A stretch of DNA of 64,000 nt from NCBI GenBank assembly GCA_963920575.1, contig OY986965.1, forward strand, positions 21,526,047 to 21,590,046, read 5' to 3'. The number at the start of each line of letters is the position of its first letter. Position 1 is the first letter of the stretch. A model generated the notes under the pieces. The model was not told the origin of the DNA and ran no database searches. It saw only the letters and a list, made by a program, of their open reading frames with translations. Shown one piece after another: positions 55,601 to 64,000 of this stretch. The position numbers were made by a program, and so were the translations under genes. Source of the stretch: Narthecium ossifragum. Taxonomy: Eukaryota; Streptophyta; Magnoliopsida; Dioscoreales; Nartheciaceae.

Positions 55601-57905
55601 GAAGAGGGAGTGGCTTACCTTTACCAAGATCCTCAAAATGATTACCTCTTTGCTTCAACTTTGGACCTGTAGCATCCAATGCACACGCCACTTCTGCAAC
55701 CTCCATGTTATCATCATTAGTTGTCCCGGCATTCACTAAACAAGTCTCAAGAGGTTCCTTTGTTATTCCATATATAAGAACCTCCTTGGTTGCCTCATCT
55801 ATTACATCAACTCGACAAATATGGTCAGTAAAAGAAGGATATTTAGTAGCTTGAAACAAATTGAACTCTACCTCTTCTTCACCAACCTTCAAAGTCAACC
55901 TACCATTCTTAACATCTATGACAGCTCCAGCCGTGGCTAGAAAAGGTCGGCCTAAAATTATAGGGATCTCGGTGTCTTCTTCCATTTCTAACACAATAAA
56001 GTCACCTGGTATGATGAACTTTTTTACCTTGATCAGAACATTCTCAAGAATACCGACTGGATACTTCACTGATCGGTCAGCTAGCTGTAATGAAATGGTA
56101 GTAGGTTGCAACTCCTTTAATCCAAGCCTCCTAGCAACAGATAAAGGCATTAGCGAGACACTGGCATCTAAATCACACAAAGCTTTAGAAAAATTAACAT
56201 CACCGATAGTACAGGGAATAGAAAAACTCCCTGGATCTCTCAGCTTTGGTGGAAGCTTATTTTGGATGATGGCACTGCATTCCTCTGTCAAGGCAATGGT
56301 CCCGAAGTCCTCCAATTTCCTCTTTTTTGACATGATCTCCTTTAGAAACTTTGTATAAGCAGGAATCTGTGCTAAGGCATCTGCAAAAGGAATATTAATG
56401 TGAAGTTGCCTAAACACTTTTAAAAATTTCTCCAACTGTTGATTCATTTTATTCTGCTTAAGTCTTTGAGGAAAAGGAATGGGAGGGATATATGGTTCAA
56501 CCGGTGGTAATGTAGCTGGTGCATTTACTAAGTCATCGACTTCTTCTCTGACATTCTTGCTCACTTCATACTGATCTTCTTCATCACCATGTATAGGCTC
56601 ACCACTTACCTGACCAAGCTGCTTACCACTTCTCAAGATAACTGCCTTGCAATGCTCCTTTGGGTTAATCTCTGTTTTACTAGGCAAATTACCTTGTCCA
56701 CGAGAATTGATGGAATTGGCCAATTGCCCCAATTGTAACTCTACATTTCTATTGGAACTCGCCAATTGCTCAACTTTTGCTTCCATCCTCTCAAACCTCT
56801 CTGAACTAGCATTGGCTAACTTCTCAATAGCTATCTCCCATGGTTGCTTACCCTCTTGTTGAGGAGGTCTTGGCTGGAAACCAGGAGGAATGAAAGGTCT
56901 CGGATTATTGCTCCCTGTATTACCTTGATCTTTCCATGAAAAGTTCGGATGATTCCTCCAACCTTGGTTGTATGTACTGGAATAAGGATTATTTTGGTAT
57001 TGTTGCCTGCTGAAATTAGACACAAATTGAGCCTGCTCTACCTGCATACAATCGGAACTTATATGAGCTCCTCCACAAAATTCACAAGTCATTACAGGGC
57101 TAGAAACAACATTTATATTACCTGACTTACCACAGATTTTTACCAAAGAATCAACCTTGGCATTCAACATGTTTATGCCATCTAAATCATACATACCTGG
57201 AGCTTTCTTAGACATAGCTCTTTCATTAGACCACTGATAATCATTAGAAGCCATTTCATCCAACAAGTCACATGCGTCATCAAACGACTTACCCATTAAG
57301 GCACCTCTTGCAGCTGCATCTAAGGTAATCCTAAGTGAAGGTGTTAGTCCGTTATAAAAAGTTTGTATAATCAGCCATTCAGGAATACTATGATGTGGAC
57401 ACTTCCTCTGCAACTCCTTAAACCTTTCCCACGCTTCATATAAAGACTCACTCTCAAACTGAGCAAAACTAGTAATATCTGTTCTAAGTTTAGCAGTTTT
57501 ACCTGGGGGAAAATACTTGGTTAGAAAACCTTTAGACAAAGTATTCCAAGTGGTGAAAAAGCTAGGTACCTTGGAATTTAACCAGGCCTTGGCCTTATCT
57601 TTTAGAGAGAATGGAAAAAGTCTAAGACGAATAGCATCATCACTTACCCCATTCATCTTAATTGTGTCACATATTTCCAAGAAATGAGCAATGTGTGCAT
57701 GTGGGTCTTCAACAGCTCCTCCACCAAATTGGTCTTGCTGCACCATCTGGATTAAACCAGGCTTAATCTCAAAGTTATTAGCATTTACCTCAGGTCTCGC
57801 AATGCTAGATTGAGCACCATTGATATTTGGCATAACATAGTCACGCAACACCCTTTGATTCTCTTCCTCTGCCATATATTCCACTGATTCTTGCTCCAAC
57901 TCCAA
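52680..57905 (-). pseudogene. Athila-like gag-pol with a single stop in integrase
   Basis: The frame starts at Met 57905 and is open for 1547 codons to a TAA at 53264-53262. The same frame then continues to 52680 ([15 protein letters not shown] near the end), about 1741 residues in all. Domains: gag about 45-230 ([30 protein letters not shown]); Cys/His cluster [13 protein letters not shown] (274-286); protease [11 protein letters not shown] (577-587); RT 860-1100 with [14 protein letters not shown] and catalytic FMDD (1022-1025); RNase H with CDAS (1170-1173) and [11 protein letters not shown]; integrase HHCC (1376-1419) and core with D1448, D1507. The protease Gly (DLGAS), the RT Gly of PFGLCNAP and the integrase Gly of SDGGSHF are Asp or Glu here. 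Probably inactive in cis. Confidence 0.93.
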
Positions 57906-58087
57906 TATTCGTTTTCTCCTTAATGCACGTAAGGTTCTCTCGATTTATGGATCAAAAAGTTGAATTAGTCGACCAGTGCGTTGCATACAATCAATAAAGA
58001 GAAATATATATAAAAATAAATTAAACCAAAACACAAAAATAACCTAGATTAATACAAGAACAACTTGCATCAATATTGAAAACAATC

Positions 58088-58112
58088 CTCCCCGGCAACG
58101 GCGCCAAAAACT
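58088..58112 (-). promoter_or_regulatory. Primer-binding site of the Athila-like element
   Basis: On the minus strand TTGGCGCCGTTGCCGGGGA follows the 5' LTR within three bases. This is the classic Athila primer site, generally taken to match tRNA-Asp. Confidence 0.85.
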
Positions 58113-59636
58113 TGATGATCCCTGAAATCTACCACAAGTGCATGGTTCGTGACAAGTAGAATAGGGCAAAAAGAGTATCGTTTCCACAAGGAGGATGATT
58201 CAAGTACCAATGTATCCAAGTTCTTATATTATCTAAGCAATCCAAACGAGATAAAACACTGACAAATCTGAACTGAAAGCAAATAAATATTAAATAGAAG
58301 AGTATGAAAGGTTTCTAGGATTTGGATTTCATCGATTGAATCTCTTCAATGAATTTTAATCTGGTTGCTGAAAATAGAACTTTGTCAATTATCATGACTG
58401 AATTCCCTTTTTTTATGTGAAATCCTCTTTCAAGGTATAACTCAAATACCTAAATTAATTCTATGTCTACTTTCGTGATCACAGGAATTAATTTAGATTC
58501 ATTGGGCTCTTAGGAATCCTTGAACAAAAATCACCTTGTCATATATTTATTTCTAACATATACTACCAAGGTTTGATGAAACCACGAACTAATATTAAAC
58601 TTCAACTTTCGTTACTTCGTTCAACATCTGAAACATACAAGTCATGGCCAGTAACTTGCAAAAAAAAGAAACGATTTCATCAAATTGCAACTAACAAGAA
58701 TATTCTCAACAACCCAACTCAATTCAAATCAGAAACTCAATGACTTCATCCAAACCTTAGAATAAGAAAACCTGGTATTCATGGTTGAAAGAAAGAAAAC
58801 CAATGTTTCGTAAATACACATCGTCAATCAGAACTAGGATGAAGAGAATAGAATGAAAACTCTGATCCTCTTCTTCTAGTCGTCCTCCTCTTTCTCAGCT
58901 CTTTTTCTCATGCCCGTCCTCTTCTTTCTCTGCTCCTTTTTCTGGCCATTCTCTGCTCCTTTCTCTCTGCTTTTTCTTTCTGGCCGTCCTCTGCTTTCTC
59001 CTTCTCTTCTTTATTCCTCCCAGCCATTTTTCCTAAAGTGTCCACCCTTTCTTCCATTAACCACATGCCAATCCCACTAATCAAGGAAAGATCAAATAAA
59101 CTCCTAATATAACTAGGAAATGTGGTGCTCCCAGCTGGGATCTTCATGAATCAAATCTGGACTCCAAAAAATGAATCTCGTCCAACCCAAGTGCAGGTGC
59201 AGCAATTCCGAGTCTGATGGCTTCATCAATTTTTCTGTCTTTATTCAGCCTGAATCAGCAAAAACTCCAAACATCAAAGTTGTAGCGCTCTTCCTTTGCT
59301 TTCCAACGCATCCTGGATCATCCCAATCAGAGTTTATATGAAGAAGTTATGTTTAAATTACTAACTGCTGTGCAGAATGTCCAGAATTGCTCAATTAGCT
59401 TCGTTTTGCACTTTAGGTCTTCAATTGCATCCAGGCCTAGCCTGAATTCTGCTTCTTCCCATCAGCCAAAGTTCAAATGATTCAATATCTAAATACCTGC
59501 AATTATCCAAAAATTCCCAAGAATTAAGTAAATCAGAAGTCACCTAAAATTCTTGATAAAAGAGCAAGGAATGATGTAAAACACTTGAATCTAACAATCA
59601 ATCTTAAGAAGATGTGTGGAAATAATTCCCGCATCA
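58113..59636 (-). repeat. 5' LTR of the Athila-like element
   Basis: This 1524-bp partner of 49591-51115 differs mainly by substitutions (for example CTCATGCC for CTCTTGCC, GTCCAACC for GTCCCACC) and a one-base indel near the outer end. It is followed by the TSD CCCCC. Confidence 0.92.
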
Positions 59637-59641
59637 CCCCC

Positions 59642-60153
59642 ATAGATCGACCGTGGCACCATATAGCAGCGCAGAACCCCGCACTAAGCGACAGGTGGAC
59701 ATGAGGGTCTGCGCCACGTGGGTGCCGTAGGTCGGACGGCCAGGAGCCCACACCCTGCTTTGAGCACCCAGCCCAGCAGCCAGGGGCGAATCAAAGGGAG
59801 TTGCTGCCTGGGCCTGCAGCTTCATACGACACCCAGCCTGGCCCTACAGCACCCACGACCAACAAGGATCTCGTCGAAGTGCAAGATCTTAGACGAGGAA
59901 AAGCAGCCTTCTTTCAATGCCCAAATATGAGAGAATAAGATTTGTTTGAGAAACGGGAGTCGGGAGAAGAGAGAAAGAAAGCGAGAAAACTTCTTTTTGG
60001 CTTTAAAAAATACGATTTAAATAACTTACGAATAAATGTGAGTCCAAAGGATGCATCTATTCATAAAACGTGGTTAACCAAGTCCAAACGGTTAAAATGG
60101 TTTTAAAAATGATTTTTGAATCTTTAAAATAGAAATTGATTTAATTTTTGACA
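59642..60153 (-). repeat. Probable 3' LTR part of copia C, cut by the Athila element
   Basis: On the minus strand a purine tract TCTTGCGGGGGATTG (about 60168-60154) is followed by TGTCAAAAATTAAATC, the expected PPT and LTR start of the copia element at the right of the window. The LTR continues to the Athila target site, and the remainder should lie in 49590 and below. No LTR end or TSD was found. Confidence 0.5.
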
Positions 60154-60634
60154 ATCCCCCGCAAGATTCAAAATCGAAAACAAAATGATCAATTTAAAAC
60201 AAATTTGGGCATTTATACTGTGTAATAGGCTAGGTGTCTTTATAGACTTGAACCTTTGCTTAGTGTTCTAGTTTCGTTCTCAAGAAGTCTTAATGGATTA
60301 GACCTTGAATTAAAACTTCTTGACTCAGACTTTATCATGAACACAGACGGGTTGGGGCATATAATGGCCATGCCACAAATTATTTAGTTCATGAGAATTA
60401 CTAGGGAATCGTCCTATTCCCACAATCGCGGCCACACAATTCTTCTCATATAGGTGAGACCCTCCAAAGATACTTGTAGTATAGTATCTCAAAATATAAT
60501 GAGTCGGGCTCATTTAGAGTTGAACTCTTCCTTTAATACTACATGAGAACACATCATCATAAGAATGGGGAAGAATAATTATCAATACTCATTGTGCTCT
60601 CTTGGTCTTGCTATCAGCTTGCTTCTACCCATTG
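60154..60634 (-). pseudogene. copia C 3' non-coding and tail region
   Basis: On the minus strand the region follows the end of copia pol. Reading across solo LTR 4 joins PMKEVQ to a VEASWQDQES-like tail with many stops, then an untranslated stretch and a purine tract. No separate gene is seen. Confidence 0.5.
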
Positions 60635-63062
60635 TGTCGCGCCCCGACCCGCAGACCCCAAACCGGGCCGGGACACGAGGGGGAAAAACCTACATCTACT
60701 AGCCTCAACTGGCGGAAACAGTTGAGACTAACACACAGCTGGCGGAAATAGCTGACACAGGCACAAGGCGGAAGCAACTACTACAACATCTATTGACAAC
60801 TATTACAAACAGATATAATAGAGTCTACAAGGGATCAACAGTCCCCAAAAAGCTACATCACCCACTGGGGTCTCCACAGAAGCACAAACGAAACCATCCT
60901 GACCCTCAGACATGGTCAGGAGCTGGCGCGCCACCACGAGACAGTCGACGGGGAAGCACTGGAGAGGAGCTGGGACCCGCACTTGCAAACAACACAGTCT
61001 AGGTAGGAATGAGCAACAGCTCAGCAGGGTCCTACTCTACCACTCTCGCTAAGAAGGCAAACCCAACGAACCAACCCTGAAGCCAAGTACTGAGGCATGC
61101 CAAGGATCCCATAAATCCCATCAATAACCCGAAGTATTCCTGTCCCAAGTACGCCCATCCGACAACCACTGCTCAGGGGTGGACAACTCCGACAATCCCT
61201 GACACAGGGTGGACATGACGCTACTGGTAGGACACCCTTCCCCATGCGGGATCTCCACACTTGGCGGAACGACCGAGGTTAAGACTACCACCTCTCAGTA
61301 CTCCAAGCAACAGAGCCAACGCGACCCCTAACTCCTGACCAAAGACCAAGTCTAGCCAGGGAGTCCATCGACCCCATCGATGCGTCTCCCTCCCCAACCC
61401 CAGGGTTTCTGTCCAACGTACGTCCCTTCGATAGCCACTGCTCGAGGATTGGACTACCTCCGACGGTCCTTGACATAGGGTGGGCCAGACGATACCTGTA
61501 GGACACCCTCTCCCATACCGGACACCAGCATGGGGACACAAGTTAGGGTAAAGGCATCTACCACTTAGCCTTAGTCATCGAAGTCCACGGGTCAACCCCA
61601 CCCAGTCTAACCTAGCATGTCTAATGCACAGGAAGCAGGGCAGGATATGAATAAGGAAAGCAGTGACAAACAGCATGACAAGGGCACACCTTCGGCCCAT
61701 TTATTCTAAGCACTCCCGAGGATCATGACTTCCTTCGGTTCACCATAAAGCGGTAAAAGGGCATAACCCATGGCCCAATTATACTAAGCATTCCCGAGGG
61801 TTCATTACTCCCTCGATTAACCACAAGGCAGTAAACAATAAGCATGATGAAACGACATAGTAAGCCCCAAGGGCAAAACCGTCAAAACCATTTGTATGCG
61901 AAGCCCCGCGGGCAAAACCCTTGAAAAACCCTCTCTACTACTGAAGGATCAATCCCTTCCGTAGGAAGGATCGATCACTTAAGTAACATCGAGTTTCCCT
62001 CACTGTCGAGACAAAGGAGATTGATCCTTCCTCCCAGGAAGATCGATCTTTCTCGAGACAGAGGGCGCCCTTCCAGTCACACCAAGGAAGATCGATCCTT
62101 CCTCCCAGGAAGATCGATCTTTCTTGGGACGAAGGGTAACCAAGCTAAACCCAGGACCCAAGATCGATCTTCTCCCATAAGAAGATCGATCCTTCGCCGG
62201 GCGCAGCAAGCCAACACAGAAGGACCGATCCTTCCTCCCAGGAGGATCGATCCTGATGGGTTCCGGCGTACTTTCGGCCGGGAAAACCGCCGGAAGATAC
62301 AACCAAACCTCACCAAACTTGGTGGGCTGGTAGATCTAAGAACCCCAAAGCCACTCATGGCTTCAAAACCGGAAAACATCAACTCCACAAGAAGATCTAA
62401 GCAAAACAAAAACCCGGATTTCAAAACCCTCAAAAAAATAACCGGAGTCTTTGAGTGAGAACCCTACCTCCTCAGAGCTGCTTCGATCCACGAAGCCTAG
62501 CCAAGGATCTTCCTCACGCCGTCACGGTTCCAACGAGCCTTCAAGCTCCAGAAACGGTGGCCGGAGGAGGGAGAACGGAGGAGGGAAAGGGGCGGCCGGA
62601 ACAGGGGAGGATAACAGGGCTCTCGCGAGGAAGAAGAAAGGAGAAGCCGGGGGGAAAAGGAAGGAGGAGGGGAAGGGGGGGTAAGGCCGGGGAAAAGCCG
62701 GCGATGGCGAGGGAAAGGCGAAGGAGGGGAGCAAAAGTCTCCCCTCCCCTGACAGGGGAAGCGACGGCCATCGCCGTGGCCGTCCTTCGAAAGCCACCGC
62801 CAACGACTTCCAGGGCAGGGATGATCGATCCTCCCTGTATGCGGGATCGATCCTCTATGCCCAGAAAGGCAAACTTGGGCTGGACACAAGCCCAAGTCCA
62901 GAACCCCCAACCTCGGGTCCACCTAACCTTTCTAAGCAAACACAAGCATCAACCAAGGTCTGTGTGTGCACACCCAGTGTGAAACGACCGCCAAGGCGCA
63001 ATTTCCCAAATTGCCCTTGGGTCAACAACAAGCCAAAGGAAAAAGAGGGGCAGGTCCTCACA
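60635..63062 (-). mobile_element. Solo LTR 4 of the long-LTR family (2428 bp, TSD CATTG)
   Basis: The plus strand starts TGTCGCGCCCCGACC and ends GGTCCTCACA, with CATTG at 60630-60634 and 63063-63067. In reverse complement its beginning (TGTGAGGACCTG, GGGCAATTTGGGAAATTGC) closely follows that of solo LTR 3. It contains the GATCGATC array and a GC-rich block at 62460-62820 with many spurious frames. There is no internal region. Confidence 0.87.
61940..62260. repeat. GATCGATCCTTCC palindrome array in solo LTR 4
   Basis: AGATCGATCCTTCC and its inverse GGAAGATCGATCTT recur about twelve times, often as pairs around TCCCAGG (CCTTCCTCCCAGGAAGATCG). This parallels the GGATCGATC array of solo LTR 3 but has different spacers. 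Confidence 0.85.
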
Positions 63063-64000
63063 CATTGAACCTCTTTCATGGGATCTCTGGTCATAGAGGT
63101 TGGGTTGTCGCTCCAGCAAACCTATCATGGACTAACCCCCATTGCTGTCGACGATTTTAGGATTATTTTCCTAGAAAAACCTTTAGTTAATCAATCAGCA
63201 AGATTAAAAGCAGATTTAACATAATCAATTACGACAATATTATGCTTGATGTGACTTGAAATAGACTTTTGCCTCAGTCTAATATGTCTACTTAGTTTAT
63301 CATTAGAATTTTCCTTCTTACCAAACTCTATTGATGCTTTGTTACCACAATGAATTGAAATAGCAGGCATATGAGTCATAAAGGAATATTAGACAATAAA
63401 TTCTTAAGCCATTCAGCTTCAGAACATGCAATATCATGTGCAATTAATTCACTTCCATAGTACTTCTAGTTATTAGCCTTTGTTTTGCTTATTTCCAGAT
63501 AATGGCTCCTCCTCCAAGGAGAAAGACAAAACCTGAAGTGGATTTTAGATCCAATGAATTTGAAACCCAGTTAGCATCATAATAACCTTCTACTTCTGAA
63601 GGATAACCAGAATAATGTAAACAATATGACAAGGTTCCCTTAAGATACTTAAGGACTCTTTCTAAAGCTATCTAGTGATCCTTATTAGGATTACTAGTAT
63701 ACCTACTTAGTCTACAGACAGCATATGCAATATCAAGTCTAGTTCTATTCAATAGATAAATAAGTGATCCGATAATTTGAGCATACGTTTATTGAAGTAC
63801 AGGCTCACCTTTATGTTTCTCTAAATGAATGTTTGGATCATATGGAGTGTAGACAGGTTTACAATCTAAATAGCCAAACTTATCTAAAATCTTTTCAACA
63901 TAATGAGATTGTGAAAAAGTAATTCTATTCGGTGTTCGACTCAATTTAATACCAAGAATGACATTAGCTTCTCCTAGATCTTTCATGTCAAAATGCTTTG
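63063..64000 (-). pseudogene. copia C RT end and RNase H, running off the right edge
   Basis: At the right edge the minus strand opens with FDMKDLGEANVILGIKLSRT and YVEKILDKFGYLDCKPVYTP. An in-frame stop after EPVLQ (about 63789) follows, then TYAQIIGSLIYLLNRTRLDI and ERVLKYLKGTLSYCLHYSGY. RNase H remains YYGSELIAHDIACSEAEWLK and the tail FNLADPLTKGLSR come next, with several stops. The element's 5' part is outside the window. Solo LTR 4 is inserted just after its PMKEVQ end. Confidence 0.8.

Larger units (their letters stand above)
49591..59636 (-). mobile_element. Athila-like Ty3/gypsy element, nearly intact (10,046 bp, TSD CCCCC)
   Basis: LTRs of about 1.5 kb (49591-51115 and 58113-59636) begin TGATGATCC and end CGCATCA on the plus strand, with CCCCC on both outer sides (49586-49590, 59637-59641). 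On the minus strand the primer site TTGGCGCCGTTGCCGGGGA follows the 5' LTR and TTTGGGGGTATT precedes the 3' LTR. A single long gag-pol frame lies between. The gag style ([13 protein letters not shown]) and the primer site point to the Athila lineage. By eye the LTRs differ at about 20 places in 1.5 kb, so the insertion is young. A 1.56-kb stretch between pol and the 3' LTR, where Athila elements may carry an env-like frame, is non-coding here. Confidence 0.93.

Noticed and set aside
61940..62260. Possible CRISPR-like array of regularly spaced palindromes
   Set aside because: Units are too short, spacing is irregular, the setting is a plant LTR and there are no cas genes.
62451..62945. GC-rich open frames of up to 175 aa in solo LTR 4
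   Set aside because: Overlapping frames on both strands in a low-complexity GGA/GCC-rich block; same position in solo LTR 3 is equally CT-rich; no domain seen.

Overview
The window is a nuclear plant (angiosperm) chromosome segment. The evidence is two spliced host genes of plant-specific types, plant copia, gypsy and L1 families, and a Pack-MULE. Both host genes have GC-rich first exons followed by AT-richer ones. That gradient, and the style of the captured PH1 fragment, hint at a monocot, but I cannot name the species. Well over four fifths of the window is transposon sequence, much of it nested.

Layout. About 0.8-8.3 kb is a decayed Ty1/copia element interrupted by a 2.6-kb solo LTR (3257-5848). 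9025-16725 is a Ty3/gypsy element (CRM-like chromovirus features, TSD CTTAG) carrying a non-autonomous hAT-like element (14394-15609). 17088-25214 is a minus-strand Ty1/copia element broken by a 275-bp solo LTR (19616-19890) and a 2.6-kb solo LTR (21699-24326). 25722-27278 is a Pack-MULE with 212-bp terminal inverted repeats and a perfect 10-bp TSD; it has captured pieces of a PH-domain gene and of a lipoxygenase gene.

The host-gene island is 28.3-37.7 kb. It holds L-galactono-1,4-lactone dehydrogenase (plus strand, six exons, 593 aa, the last enzyme of vitamin C synthesis) and, facing it tail to tail, an armadillo-repeat protein like the C-terminal part of plant U-box proteins PUB43/44 but without a U-box (minus strand, three exons, 781 aa). 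A MITE-like element (37859-38444) sits in the upstream region of the ARM gene.

From 39 to 46.5 kb there are two L1-type LINE remnants. The second has an LTR-like insertion and a 381-bp tandem duplication in its reverse transcriptase. From 46.5 kb to the end the sequence is nested LTR elements: copia LTR pieces, a third solo LTR (46652-48998), a nearly intact 10-kb Athila-like gypsy element on the minus strand (49591-59636, TSD CCCCC, LTRs about 1.3 percent different, one stop in the integrase), a fourth solo LTR (60635-63062), and copia RT/RNase H running off the right edge.

Recurring themes. Four solo LTRs of one long-LTR family each have a 5-bp TSD and each lie inside a copia element or copia-like LTR. 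Several unrelated LTRs carry dense arrays of short palindromes built on GGTCGATC...GATCGACC or GGATCGATCC. I saw no tRNA, rRNA or CRISPR.
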